DNA of 64,000 nt, from the NCBI RefSeq assembly GCF_900188085.1, contig NZ_FZOU01000001.1:372001-436000 (forward strand). Reading direction: 5' to 3'. The notes under the pieces are model-generated. The model was given only the letters and a program-made list of their open reading frames with translations. It did not search any database and had not been told where the DNA came from. Below, in pieces: positions 8,664 through 17,534 of this stretch. Position 1 is the first letter of the stretch. Each line of letters opens with the position of its first letter. Origin of the DNA: Granulicella rosea (lineage in GTDB: Bacteria; Acidobacteriota; Terriglobia; Terriglobales; Acidobacteriaceae). The position numbers and the translations under genes were made by a program.

Positions 8664-8692
8664 AGAATCCAAACCTCGTTTCAGGAGGAAAC

Positions 8693-10156
8693 ATGTTCTT
8701 AGGCGTAGACGTAGGCACCGGCGGCACCCGCGCCGTACTGGTAGATCGTTTGGGACGCGTGGCGGCTTCGGTGGCGTGTGAGCATGCGCCGATTCATTCG
8801 GCCGAGATCGGCTGGGCCGAGCAGGATCCCGACGACTGGTGGCGCGCCGCGCAGACCGCCATCTCGGGCGTCATGGCGACCGCGAAGGCCGAAGGCATCA
8901 CGGTCGAGGCCGCCGGCCTGACCGGCCAGATGCACGGCTGCGTCATGCTCGACGCGGACGGCAAAGTCCTGCGTCCGGCCTTGATCTGGTGCGACCAGCG
9001 CACGCAGCCGCAGTGCGACTGGCTGACCGAAAAGATCGGCTACGAGCGGCTGATCGAGCTGACCTGCAACCCCGCGCTGCCGAACTTCACCCTGACCAAG
9101 CTGCTGTGGGTGCGCGAGCATGAGCCGGAGATCTTCGCCAAAATCGCGCAGGTGATGTGCCCAAAGGACTACGTCCGCTACAAGATGACGGGCGCGTACG
9201 CGATCGATATGCAGGAGGCATCGGGCACGCTGCTGCTCGACGTGACCAACCGCCGCTGGTCTTCTGAAGTCGCCGAGGCGGCAGGCATCCCGATGTCGTG
9301 GCTGCCGCCGCTCTTCGAGGGCCCGGAGGTCTGCGGGCACATCACGCCCGAGGGCGCCGCCGCCACCGGACTCGCCATCGGCACGCCGGTCGTCGCGGGC
9401 GCGGGCGATCAGGGCGCCGGCGCGGTAGGCATGGGGATTCTCGAACCGGGTTCGGTCTCGTCGACGATCGGAACCTCGGGCGTGGTCTTCGCCGCGACCG
9501 CCGCGCCGACCAAGGACGCGAAGGGCCGGCTGCACACCTTCTGCCACGCCGCGCCGGGCATCTGGCACGTGATGGGCGTAACCAACGGCGCGGGTCTGAG
9601 CTTCCGCTTCTTCCGCGACACCTTCGCCCCGAAGCACAGCTACGACGAGCTGACCGCGCTGGCCGCAGCCGTCCCCGCCGGGTCGGACGGCATGCTGTGG
9701 ACGCCGTACCTCTTCGGCGAGCGCACGCCGCATCTCGACGCGAAGGCGCGCGCGGCCTTCACCGGCATCACGGCGTCGCATACGCTGGGTCACTTCGTCC
9801 GCGCGGTGCTCGAAGGCGTTGCTTTTAGCTTAAAGGACACCTTCACGCTCTTCGCCGAGCTGGGAATTCCGGTCGAAAAGATTCGTCTGGGCGGCGGCGG
9901 CGCGCGGGGTCCGCTATGGCGGCAGATTCAGGCCGATGTCTACAACCACGCGGTCGAGCTGCTCGAAGCCGAGGAGGGCGGAGCCTTCGGCGCGGCGCTG
10001 CTGGCAGGAACGGGCGCCGGCGCGTGGCCTACCGTGCAGGCGGCCTGCGCGGCGACGATTCGCGCCGCGGCAACGATAGAACCGAAGGATGCGGCGGCGA
10101 TGCAGGCAGCCTATCCGCGGTATCGCGAGGTGTATCCGGCGTTGAAGAATCTGTAA
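8693..10156 (+). CDS. xylB: Xylulokinase
   Basis: 487 aa of the FGGY carbohydrate kinase family. The N-terminal phosphate motif is DVGTGGTRAVLVD, the substrate region includes TGQMHGCVMLD, and GAGDQGAGAVGMG carries the expected catalytic Asp. The C-terminal nucleotide site reads LGGGGARGPLWRQI followed by EGGAFGAALLA. These motifs and the length fit XylB, which phosphorylates D-xylulose to xylulose 5-phosphate for the pentose phosphate pathway. The ATG at 8693 follows a perfect AGGAGG (8683-8688). No xylose isomerase gene is adjacent; it must lie elsewhere or the substrate be another ketopentose. The gene shares a strand with the transporter at 7087 and probably answers to the ROK regulator. 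Confidence 0.92.
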   Translation: MFLGVDVGTGGTRAVLVDRLGRVAASVACEHAPIHSAEIGWAEQDPDDWWRAAQTAISGVMATAKAEGITVEAAGLTGQMHGCVMLDADGKVLRPALIWCDQRTQPQCDWLTEKIGYERLIELTCNPALPNFTLTKLLWVREHEPEIFAKIAQVMCPKDYVRYKMTGAYAIDMQEASGTLLLDVTNRRWSSEVAEAAGIPMSWLPPLFEGPEVCGHITPEGAAATGLAIGTPVVAGAGDQGAGAVGMGILEPGSVSSTIGTSGVVFAATAAPTKDAKGRLHTFCHAAPGIWHVMGVTNGAGLSFRFFRDTFAPKHSYDELTALAAAVPAGSDGMLWTPYLFGERTPHLDAKARAAFTGITASHTLGHFVRAVLEGVAFSLKDTFTLFAELGIPVEKIRLGGGGARGPLWRQIQADVYNHAVELLEAEEGGAFGAALLAGTGAGAWPTVQAACAATIRAAATIEPKDAAAMQAAYPRYREVYPALKNL

Positions 10157-10188
10157 CTACGCGGCCCGTGGGCGCCCCACCCAAAATG

Positions 10189-10318
10189 CTCGTCATCCTG
10201 AGCAACGCGAAGGATCCCTGTATTGGCTTTTGCACTTGCCTTGGTTCTCGTTCAAGCGAGAGCAACGGCAAAGACGAAAGCCAATACAGGGATCCTTCAC
10301 TACGTTCAGGATGACGAG
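10189..10318. repeat. TGTCATCCTGAG-family palindrome, longest copy (~40-bp arms)
   Basis: The sequence from CTCGTCATCCTGAGC through GATCCCTGTATTGGCT is mirrored by AGCCAATACAGGGATC through GTTCAGGATGACGAG. Arms are about 40 bp with few mismatches around a ~50-nt loop. It lies between the convergent xylulokinase and glycosidase genes, where such a hairpin could also act as a transcription stop. Confidence 0.9.
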
Positions 10319-10340
10319 ATTTTGTGCAGAGTCCAAAACC

Positions 10341-12311
10341 CTACGGAATAATCAGCTCGGTCGCGCTATAAGGCTGCACCATCACGTACACCGTATTCCC
10401 GTTGGCCACGGAGACGGTAGCCGCCGCCAGAGTGGGCGAACCCTGCACCGTATTGATGCCATAGGTATACTGCGACGCCGTCGCGCCCAGTGTGCTGCCG
10501 GAGACCGACACCTGCACCGCAACGGCGTTCGCGGGGTCGGAGTTGACCAGCATGACGCCCTTCTGGCCATTGGCCTTCAGCGAGGCGTGCACCACCACCG
10601 AACTGCTGGTGGAGGTGGTCGCGACCAACGCGTCGCCCACGCCGGCGAGCATGTGCGCCAACTCCAGGCCGTAGTACGCGGGGCCGGTGGCCTCCGTGCC
10701 CTCGGCAAGATAGGTCCCGTTGTGCAGCTCCAGCCACTCGATGTTGGACGCGCCTGCTTCGAGCGACGTAAGGGTGTCGTGCGCGGCGTAGAGTCCTTCG
10801 ACGGCGGCCGGCGTGCCCGGCAGGATCGTTCCGTTGGGGCCGGTTTCGGTCACGAAGACCTGCATGTTCGCGGCGTTGGACGGGCAGTATTGTGCAAGCT
10901 GCTTCTTCAGGTTGGCGACCATGGGGACGAGGTCGCCCTGCGGCGAGCTCAGCATCTGCGCGGCCGTGACGCCGTTGTACGTGCCGGGATAGTAGTGGAT
11001 GACGGCGAAGTCGAAGTTCGTGCCGCCGCAGACCGCGCCCAGCACCGCCGGGTTGAAGGTCGAGGGCACCGGGTCGATGCCGTTCGAGGTGACGACGCCG
11101 ATCTTGATCGTCGGGTCGACCGCCTTCATCGCCAGGATGTAGCCGATGGCGTTCGTCCCATAGGCCGCGGGCGAGAGCCGCGCATCGCCCACGCGCGGGT
11201 TGGCGACGGCGGTGGCGCTGTAGCCATCGGGGTAAACATACGGCGCGTGCCGGTCGCTCTCGACGCTCTCCGTCTCGTAGCCGTTGTAGTAGATCTCGTT
11301 GCCGATCTCCCAGTACTTGATGCCGATGGGGTTGGTCAGGCCGAGGCGCAGGAAGTTGAAGCCATCGTCGACCGGCAGCGGCTTGGCCGCGCGCATCGTG
11401 GCCCAGTAACCGACCGTCTTCCAGTCGAAGCCCGCGGCGTCGATGCCGATGGATTGCGTATTCGACGGGCTGCCGTTCGAGTAGGCGACCCAGGCGGCGG
11501 CCTCCTGCGGCTGGCCGTAGGTGTTGGGGTCGGAGCAGGTGGGCGTCTGGTAGGTGCTGGTCGAGACCGTGCCAAGGGAGTTCGCGACGCTGGAGCCGTA
11601 GTTGACCGTGATGATGCCCTGCGCGCCCGAGGCCTGCATCGTCCGGACGAAGGCGCCGAAGTCGCTGCCGGGCGCAAGATAGCCGTTCGAGATGATGCCG
11701 CAGGCGCCGGGGTCCGACGCCGCGATGGGCGTCATGGCGTACTGCGCCCAGTGGTAGTTGTCCGAGTACGACCCGCCAGGGTAGCGCAGCATGGCGACGC
11801 CGGTGTTCTTCAAAAGCGCGGGTAGCGCGGCCGTATCGGCCAGGCTGGTGTCGTAGGCGGAGGTGTGCAGGCCGTAGCCGGTGGCGGGTACGACCGCGAG
11901 CGTCTGCGCGGTGTTCACCTGTACGACGACGCCCGAGACGGTCACGGTCGCCGAACCGGTCGCCGAAAGCTGGGTCGCGCTCGAATCCTTCACGATGTAG
12001 TTGAAGCTGTATGTGCCGAGCGTGTTGGGCGTGCCCGAAAGATTGCCGGGGCTTGAGAGCGACAGCCCCGGAGGCAGCGTACCGCCGGTCATCGAGACCG
12101 TATAGGGCGAGCTGCCGCCCGAAAACTGAAACTGGTTCGAATAGAACATTCCCAACTGCGCGCCGGGCAGCGAACTGGCCGTACCGATCAGGATCGGCGG
12201 AATAATCGTCGCGCCGGAGCCGGCCGTGGTCACGCCGTCGCCGCAGCCAGCCAGCAGGAGCGCGGGTAGGAGAAGGGCAAGGACGCGGGCGTGCAGGGGA
12301 AGTATGCGCAT
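10341..12311 (-). CDS. Secreted glycoside hydrolase lipoprotein with Ig-like domain (clan GH-A, GH51/GH79-like)
   Basis: 656 aa. A lipoprotein signal peptide ends in the lipobox LLLAGC near residue 22. Residues ~45-130 form a putative Ig (He_PIG) domain with the typical GGTLPPGLSLS and SGTPNTLGTYSF. The rest is a TIM-barrel glycosidase: LRYPGGSYSDNYHW, the probable acid/base Glu339 in WEIGNEIYY, and the probable nucleophile Glu489 in VTETGPNG. These are the spacing and contexts expected of clan GH-A retaining enzymes close to alpha-L-arabinofuranosidases (GH51) or GH79. A C-terminal beta domain (residues ~560-656) is present. It is likely tethered to the outer membrane and removes sugars from plant or exopolysaccharide. 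The family number is uncertain; the catalytic Glu assignments are my reading. Confidence 0.75.
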   Translation of the reverse strand: MRILPLHARVLALLLPALLLAGCGDGVTTAGSGATIIPPILIGTASSLPGAQLGMFYSNQFQFSGGSSPYTVSMTGGTLPPGLSLSSPGNLSGTPNTLGTYSFNYIVKDSSATQLSATGSATVTVSGVVVQVNTAQTLAVVPATGYGLHTSAYDTSLADTAALPALLKNTGVAMLRYPGGSYSDNYHWAQYAMTPIAASDPGACGIISNGYLAPGSDFGAFVRTMQASGAQGIITVNYGSSVANSLGTVSTSTYQTPTCSDPNTYGQPQEAAAWVAYSNGSPSNTQSIGIDAAGFDWKTVGYWATMRAAKPLPVDDGFNFLRLGLTNPIGIKYWEIGNEIYYNGYETESVESDRHAPYVYPDGYSATAVANPRVGDARLSPAAYGTNAIGYILAMKAVDPTIKIGVVTSNGIDPVPSTFNPAVLGAVCGGTNFDFAVIHYYPGTYNGVTAAQMLSSPQGDLVPMVANLKKQLAQYCPSNAANMQVFVTETGPNGTILPGTPAAVEGLYAAHDTLTSLEAGASNIEWLELHNGTYLAEGTEATGPAYYGLELAHMLAGVGDALVATTSTSSSVVVHASLKANGQKGVMLVNSDPANAVAVQVSVSGSTLGATASQYTYGINTVQGSPTLAAATVSVANGNTVYVMVQPYSATELIIP

Positions 12312-12463
12312 GAGAGGCTCTACACCAGCTTCGCAGACTCCGGGGTGTCAGGGGCTACCACTATCCGGGGAGAGTGTTAATTTTCAAGGGGCGGGCTCGT
12401 CTTGTTCGGTTCGCAGTTGGTCTTGTTGGTAGGTCGCCCTGTTTGTAGATCGTCTTTTTAACG

Positions 12464-12521
12464 GCACGGCTTTAGCACCGGCCCAAACGCTTGTCATCCT
12501 GAGAGTAGCGAAGGACGACAG
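12464..12521. repeat. Degenerate repeat remnants (REP core and TGTCATCCTGAG half)
   Basis: ACGGCACGGCTTTAGC at 12461-12477 resembles one arm of the GGCACGGCTTCAGCC family, and CTTGTCATCCTGAGAGTAGCG at 12490 onward is one arm of the TGTCATCCTGAG family. Both are single arms without good partners. They lie in the 286-nt gap between 12312 and 12597, which otherwise shows nothing recognisable. Confidence 0.55.
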
Positions 12522-12597
12522 GCATGTCGATTGCCGGCCGGCAGACGGTAAACGTCAAATCGCCTGCGAGCAAGACAAGTTTGTAAAGTGCTGAAAA

Positions 12598-12993
12598 TTA
12601 CCGCAGCGTAATCTTCACCTTCGAACCACTCTCATCGACGAACTGCACCAGCGTGTCGCTCATCGACACGCCGCGTCCGGCGCCGGCGATGGGCGTCACC
12701 GCGGTCTGCTCCGCATCCGTCAGGCAGACGACGCCCTGCAGGCACTGCAGCGGACGCACCGGCACGCCCGGCGTGCGGTTCCAGTGCTGGACCAGGTAGA
12801 TGCGGTGCTGGCCGTGGCTGAGGTCTTCGAGCAGCACGTCGTTCGCATAGTTGATCATCACGCGGACGTCGCCGTTCACGGCAATATCGTCACGCTCGAC
12901 CTTCGCGAGCGGGTCGCGGATGTAGAGCCGCAGCTTCATGACGATGACAAAGACGATGGCGGCGGCGACCAGCAGGAGCAGAATCTTCTTCAT
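12598..12993 (-). CDS. Small membrane-anchored hypothetical protein
   Basis: 131 aa with one N-terminal hydrophobic helix (MKKILLLLVAAAIVFVIVM) that is an uncleaved anchor or signal, followed by a basic turn RLYIRDP and a soluble beta-rich domain. Two cysteines in QCLQGVVC could form a disulfide outside the membrane. I do not recognise a family. It starts 13 nt after the stop of the FAD oxidoreductase on the same strand, so it is probably the last gene of that operon and may be a partner protein. AGGAAGAAGAG upstream of the ATG serves as ribosome binding site. Confidence 0.75.
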   Translation of the reverse strand: MKKILLLLVAAAIVFVIVMKLRLYIRDPLAKVERDDIAVNGDVRVMINYANDVLLEDLSHGQHRIYLVQHWNRTPGVPVRPLQCLQGVVCLTDAEQTAVTPIAGAGRGVSMSDTLVQFVDESGSKVKITLR

Positions 12994-13006
12994 TTCTCTT
13001 CTTCCT

Positions 13007-14725
13007 TTATTTCTTTTCTTCGTGATACTCCTGCTCGGTGTTGATCTTCCACAGCGACGGCTTGTCGACGTGGCCGGCGGCGAGGCCGTCGACGACCGAC
13101 ATCGCCGTCAGCATGGAGTGGTCCTGGTTGTTGTACTTGTGCATCCCGTTGCGGCCGACCAGGAACAGGTTCTCGAACGAGTCCGTGTAGTCGCGCAGCT
13201 CATCGAAGCGCTCGTATGTTCCGAAGTACGCGGGATAGGTCTTGGGCACGCGCACGACGTGGCCGTCACTGACCGCGCCGGCTTCGAGGATGCCGATCTT
13301 CGCGACCTCGGCGATCGCGAATCGCTTCAGGGCCTCGTCCTCCATCTTCCACAGGTCGTCGGTGTCGTAGCAGAAGTATTCGAGGCCAATCCAGACCTTC
13401 GATGGATCGGAGACGAGATACGGACTCCAGTTGTTGAAGATCTGCAGCCGGCCCAGCAGCACGTCAGGCTCCTGCACGTAGATCCACGTGTCCTTGAGCA
13501 GGCCGCCGTCGATCTCCTTCACCTTCAGCCGGTCGGCGAGCAGGCCGACGGTGATGAAGTCGCGGTACTGCAGGCCGTCGCTCACCTCGCGGACGTTCGC
13601 CGGAACAGGGGCGTCCATGGCTTGAATGAGTTCGCGCATGGGCATGGTCGAAAAGAAATAGTCGCCGGTAAAGGTCTGGGTCTCGCCCGCGTCGTTGACT
13701 GCGTCGATGCTGGTCACACGGGCGCCCTCGCAATGGATCGCGACGACCTTCCAGCCCATGTGGATCTCGCCCCTGGCCTGGCCGTTCGGGCCTTCGACGC
13801 CCGCGCGGATCAGCTCGGCGACATGCTCCCACAACTGGCCGGGGCCGAACTTCGGGTACATAAAGCGCTCGATCAGGCTGGTGTCGGTGCCCTTCTGGGC
13901 GACGTCCTCGCTGCCGGGCGCGGCCTTGGGCTTCGGGCTGAAGGTCTTCTTGACGAAGTGCTTGAGGGCCGTCGTCAGGCTGAGACCCTTGATGCGCTGC
14001 GCGCCCCACTCGGCCGAGATCTGGTCGCAGGGCGTGCCCCACACCTTCTCCGTGTAGCTCTTGAAGAACGTAAGGTAGAGCTCGCGGCCGAAGCGGTTGA
14101 TGAGGAAGTCTTCGAGGCTGTTCTCGGGCGAGATCTGCTTCACGCGCGAGAGCAGGTAGCTGGTCCCGACCTTCGCCATCCGCACCGGGCCGAGGTTCTG
14201 GATCGTCGTCGCGGTCAGCGTGATGGGATAATCGAAGAACTTGCGCAGATAGTAGATGCGGCTCTTGCGCGGCCGGATGAGCATGATGAGGTCCGGATCG
14301 GGCGGCGGCGCGGCGACGACCAGCGCCTCGGGCTTCAGCTCCGGGCTGTAGGCGGGCCGCTCGGCCGATGCGGTGTGGTCCTTGGGGCCGATGCCGCGCA
14401 GCACCGGCTCCTCCGGCAGGTGCGCCGGCACGGCCAGCGCGCGCGCCTTGCCCTGGTAGCTGATCGTCTCGCCATGCGCGCCCGCGCCGGGAGGCATCAG
14501 GTCCATCCACCACTGCATGACGCGGTCGGACTTCGAAAAGAAGCGGTGCCCGCCGATGTCCATGCGGTTGCCCTTGTACCGGATGGTGCGCGAGATGCCG
14601 CCAATTTCCTCACTCGCCTCTAAAAGTACCGGCTGAATGTCCGTCCGGCGCAGCAGTTCAAGGCCAGCGGTCAAACCCGCCGGGCCGGCGCCGATGATGA
14701 TGGCTCGTCTCTGTGTCGTGCTCAA
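13007..14725 (-). CDS. FAD-dependent oxidoreductase (Rossmann; amine oxidase / UDP-galactopyranose mutase-like)
   Basis: 572 aa if started at the TTG at 14725, which puts the dinucleotide motif [10 protein letters not shown] at residues 10-19, as usual for FAD enzymes. A second signature, [12 protein letters not shown], and IGGHRFFSK follow, as in NAD(P)-binding Rossmann flavoproteins near protoporphyrinogen oxidase and Glf. The C-terminal [16 protein letters not shown] closes the FAD site. The reaction is unknown; relatives often sit in cell-surface polysaccharide or isoprenoid loci. An ATG at 14821 would add 32 residues, but these would be encoded by a perfect 13-bp-arm hairpin (14731-14787), which argues against it. 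The small membrane protein at 12598 follows 13 nt after the stop. Confidence 0.82.
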   Translation of the reverse strand: MSTTQRRAIIIGAGPAGLTAGLELLRRTDIQPVLLEASEEIGGISRTIRYKGNRMDIGGHRFFSKSDRVMQWWMDLMPPGAGAHGETISYQGKARALAVPAHLPEEPVLRGIGPKDHTASAERPAYSPELKPEALVVAAPPPDPDLIMLIRPRKSRIYYLRKFFDYPITLTATTIQNLGPVRMAKVGTSYLLSRVKQISPENSLEDFLINRFGRELYLTFFKSYTEKVWGTPCDQISAEWGAQRIKGLSLTTALKHFVKKTFSPKPKAAPGSEDVAQKGTDTSLIERFMYPKFGPGQLWEHVAELIRAGVEGPNGQARGEIHMGWKVVAIHCEGARVTSIDAVNDAGETQTFTGDYFFSTMPMRELIQAMDAPVPANVREVSDGLQYRDFITVGLLADRLKVKEIDGGLLKDTWIYVQEPDVLLGRLQIFNNWSPYLVSDPSKVWIGLEYFCYDTDDLWKMEDEALKRFAIAEVAKIGILEAGAVSDGHVVRVPKTYPAYFGTYERFDELRDYTDSFENLFLVGRNGMHKYNNQDHSMLTAMSVVDGLAAGHVDKPSLWKINTEQEYHEEKK

Positions 14726-14730
14726 TGCCG

Positions 14731-14787
14731 CGTCCCAACCCTCTGTCAACCTCGCAAGTTTATCCCAGTGGCGAGAGGGTTGGGACG
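14731..14787. repeat. Perfect 13-bp inverted repeat upstream of the FAD oxidoreductase
   Basis: CGTCCCAACCCTC at 14731-14743 pairs perfectly with GAGGGTTGGGACG at 14775-14787 across a 31-nt loop. It resembles one hairpin of the CATCCTTCG...CGAAGGGTGGGACG family seen at 31420, 57452 and 62354, so it is probably a divergent member. Confidence 0.7.
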
Positions 14788-14833
14788 TGGCGAGTGTGGT
14801 GAGGGGGGTGCTTAGAGGCATCCAACCATAACG

Positions 14834-14971
14834 CTGTCATCCTGAGCGGAGTCTTTCGCAGCTTCATCGCGAAAGAGGTAGTCGAAGGACCCGCGTTTCG
14901 CCCGGGCTGGCGAGGCTCTCCAGGCGAAAAGCAGGTCCTTCGGCTACGCTGCGCTCCGCTCAGGATGACAG
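14834..14971. repeat. TGTCATCCTGAG-family palindrome
   Basis: The left arm CTGTCATCCTGAGCGGAG and right arm CTCCGCTCAGGATGACAG are perfect. Inner blocks around TCGAAGGACC and GGTCCTTCGGC also pair. It occupies nearly the whole gap between the GMC oxidoreductase stop and the FAD gene. Confidence 0.9.
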
Positions 14972-14990
14972 ATCGGGGAGGTGCACGGGC

Positions 14991-16709
14991 TCACCGCAGC
15001 CGCTCCGCCAGCAGATGATCCGCCACGCGGATCGCATTCGCGATGATCGTCAACGAAGGATTCACCGCGCTGGCGCTGGCGAAGACGCTCGCGTCGGCGA
15101 TGTACAGGTTATCGAGGTCGTGCGCCTTGCAGTTGGCGTCGACGACGGAGGTATGCGGATCGCTGCCCATGCGGCACGTGCCGTTCTGGTGGCCGACGCC
15201 TTCGAGCGGGATGCGTTTCTTGAAGTACGCATGCAGCGGCAGCGAGGTCGTGGCGTGGCCCGCCTCCTTCAACACCTGCACCCAGCGGTCTTTCAACCGG
15301 TCGAAGCTCTCGACGTTGTTGGGCGTGTAACTCAGCTTGATGTGGCGCGGCGCGGCGATCGGCACCGTGCCAGCCTCGTTCACCAACCCGGTGTCGCCCG
15401 AGCCATGCGGCCCGAAGAGGCCGGGCTGCGGGCTGGGCAGGGAGCTGGGCGCGGCGCTCTCGACCGTGACGCGGTTATTCGGGTCGGGCAGGTCCTCGGT
15501 CGTCAGCCACCACGGCACCGCGTGCTGCTTCATCGTCTCGAGCACGAAGCCCGGCGTGAAGGCGGGCGCGTCGCCCTTCATCATCTCGAAGTGGAAGCTG
15601 CCCACGGGCTGCACCTGTCCCAGCGGGAACGGGTACGCCGGGTCCGAGTCCTTGAGGTAGAAGTCGTTCGTCCCCCAGGTCTTGGTGTAGCTGTCGTCGT
15701 TCTTCTGGGTCGAGATGGCGAGCAGCGCGTCCGCCTGGTGGTACATGAAGTTGCGACCCACCTGGTCGGACGAGTTGTTCGCCAGCCCGCGGGGATGCTT
15801 GTCGCTGGTCGACTGCAGCAGGATCACCGCCGAGTTGACCGCGCCGGCGCACAGGCAGAAGAAGCCGGCCTCATACCGCGCAATTCCCTTCTGCTGTCCG
15901 ACGTGGTTCGGCCCGACATGCTCCACCTCCACCGCCGTCACCGCCGTGCCGGTCGAGTTCGTCAACATCCAGAGCACGCGCGAGTTGGTCATCAGCGTAA
16001 CGTTCGGCAGGTGCATGATCTCGCGGATGCAGTTGATGTCGGCATCCGACTTGGCATGGAGAAGACAGGGGTAGCCGTCGCAGGTGTCGCAGCGGATGCA
16101 CTTCGACGCGAGCGGATCGGCGGCGTTGCGCTTCAACCCCAGTGGAATGGGAAAGGTGTTGACCCCGAGCTTGCGCACAGCCACCTCGATCGACGCCATA
16201 TGCGGCTCGTTGCCAAAAGAGGGATAGGGGTACTTCTTCGAGTGGAAGGGCTCAGTGGGATCGAAGCTGCTGCCGTAGCCGCCGGGGACCGAGGGCGCGT
16301 CGCCCAGGTCGCCGTGGACGTGGTAAAGCTCCTCGGCGCGCGTGTAGTACGGCTCGAGGTCGGCATAGCCGATGGGCCATGCGGGCGAGATGCCGCCCTT
16401 GTGCTGGATGACGCCGAAGTCCTCCGCGCGCATGCGGAACAGGGCCGCGCCGTAGACCTTGGTCTGTCCGCCGACGAAGTAGGCCTGCTGCGGATGCAGG
16501 TCGTTGCCGTCCTTATCCTGCCAGACCTCCCTGGTGTGATACCGGTTGTCGAGGAAGACGGCCGAGGTGTCCCAGTTCAGCTTCTCCTGCGGCATGAAGT
16601 TGCCGCGTTCGAGGATGAGGATGTTCTTGCCGGCCAGGGCGAGCTCGCGCGCGAGCGCTCCGCCACCAGCCCCGGTTCCGATAATGATCGCGTCGTACGG
16701 ATTGGGCAT
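14991..16709 (-). CDS. GMC family oxidoreductase (FAD-dependent alcohol/sugar dehydrogenase)
   Basis: 572 aa. The N-terminal FAD motif is IIIGTGAGGGALARELA and the C-terminal GMC block contains the probable catalytic His in VGHQNGTCRMG, then NLYIADASVFASASAVNPSLT. Between them is a cysteine-rich insert, CIRCDTCDGYPCLLH, typical of the gluconate/sorbosone-type bacterial GMC subgroup. Such proteins oxidise sugars, polyols or alcohols and often work with a small subunit and cytochrome c; neither is adjacent here. No signal peptide is evident in this subunit. A following methyltransferase on the same strand begins 39 nt upstream, so the genes from 21596 down to 14991 may form one long minus-strand cluster. 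Confidence 0.9.
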   Translation of the reverse strand: MPNPYDAIIIGTGAGGGALARELALAGKNILILERGNFMPQEKLNWDTSAVFLDNRYHTREVWQDKDGNDLHPQQAYFVGGQTKVYGAALFRMRAEDFGVIQHKGGISPAWPIGYADLEPYYTRAEELYHVHGDLGDAPSVPGGYGSSFDPTEPFHSKKYPYPSFGNEPHMASIEVAVRKLGVNTFPIPLGLKRNAADPLASKCIRCDTCDGYPCLLHAKSDADINCIREIMHLPNVTLMTNSRVLWMLTNSTGTAVTAVEVEHVGPNHVGQQKGIARYEAGFFCLCAGAVNSAVILLQSTSDKHPRGLANNSSDQVGRNFMYHQADALLAISTQKNDDSYTKTWGTNDFYLKDSDPAYPFPLGQVQPVGSFHFEMMKGDAPAFTPGFVLETMKQHAVPWWLTTEDLPDPNNRVTVESAAPSSLPSPQPGLFGPHGSGDTGLVNEAGTVPIAAPRHIKLSYTPNNVESFDRLKDRWVQVLKEAGHATTSLPLHAYFKKRIPLEGVGHQNGTCRMGSDPHTSVVDANCKAHDLDNLYIADASVFASASAVNPSLTIIANAIRVADHLLAERLR

Positions 16710-16748
16710 GGAGCTTAGGATGCGCCTATTTCCGCCGGCGTGGTGAAT

Positions 16749-17522
16749 TTATTTGCGCGGATCGTGGCGGTAGAGCGCGAAGGTCTCGTGCGTGATGCCG
16801 TGGCGATCGGCGGCCGCATCCTCCGGCGAGAGCGGCAGCTTGTAGAACCAGAGCTGCGCGAGGAACGGGAACTCCGCCATGATCGCGTCGTACGTCGGGT
16901 TGGCGTAGAGCAGGTAGACCTCGCGCGGATGCTCGCGGACGCTGTCGTCCAAACCGCGCAGAACCTGCCGCAGCGTGGGGCCAAGGAACGGGTGATAGAG
17001 GAAGACCACCAGCGGCGTCTGGGGAAGCGCGCAGGACGTAACGTCCGCGTGGAGGATGTCGAAGCTCGACAGAACGGGCCAGTGCGGTTGAAAGCTCCGC
17101 ACGTTCCCGCGAGCGGCGGCGCAAAGCTCGCCCGAGAGCTCGATCCCCGCGATGCGTTCGAAGGGCAGCCGCGAGGCCACGAGCATCGCGCGCCCCTTGC
17201 CGCAGCCCATGTCGATGAAGGTGAAGCGGCGGGGATCGATACCGGTCGCGGCGAGATGATCGAGCGCAAGCGCCAGGGCCGACGGCGCGATGCCGTAGTA
17301 GTCGGTGGAGTAGAGGTCGTCGCTCAGCGTCTCGCCGGGGATGTAGCCGCCGGTGTCGACGCCATGCTCCGCGTCGAAGGGATGAGCGATCGCCTGCGCC
17401 TCGCCCACCGTGGGCAGGCTGCGCCGGTCGATGGCGTGGAGAGCGCGGCGATAGAGGCGTTTGGCAGGGTTCATGGGCGAGACACGCAAACGCAAAGGAG
17501 TGTTCGAGAGCTGTCGGCTCAT
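16749..17522 (-). CDS. Class I SAM-dependent methyltransferase
   Basis: 257 aa with the SAM-binding motif I at FIDMGCGKGRAML near residue 100, followed by the acidic loop GIELSGELCAAARGN and motif VVFLYHPFLGPTLRQVL. This pattern matches a small group of soluble methyltransferases with no assigned substrate. The ATG at 17522 lies 12 nt after the stop of the S4 protein and has AGGGG just before it; ATG 17474 (MNPAKRLYRR) is a possible alternative. Close packing with the S4 RNA-binding gene and the histidine kinase upstream suggests co-transcription, but gives no functional clue. Confidence 0.85.
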   Translation of the reverse strand: MSRQLSNTPLRLRVSPMNPAKRLYRRALHAIDRRSLPTVGEAQAIAHPFDAEHGVDTGGYIPGETLSDDLYSTDYYGIAPSALALALDHLAATGIDPRRFTFIDMGCGKGRAMLVASRLPFERIAGIELSGELCAAARGNVRSFQPHWPVLSSFDILHADVTSCALPQTPLVVFLYHPFLGPTLRQVLRGLDDSVREHPREVYLLYANPTYDAIMAEFPFLAQLWFYKLPLSPEDAAADRHGITHETFALYRHDPRK

Positions 17523-17534
17523 GAACCCCTGAAT

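Noticed and set aside
8404..8692. Leader of xylulokinase considered as a riboswitch or attenuator
   Set aside because: The hairpins there are explained by two copies of the interspersed REP element found elsewhere, not by a gene-specific leader fold.
14726..14821. Upstream ATG (14821) for the FAD oxidoreductase
   Set aside because: The extra residues would be encoded by a perfect hairpin and would push the FAD motif from residue 10 to about 42, which is unusual for this fold.
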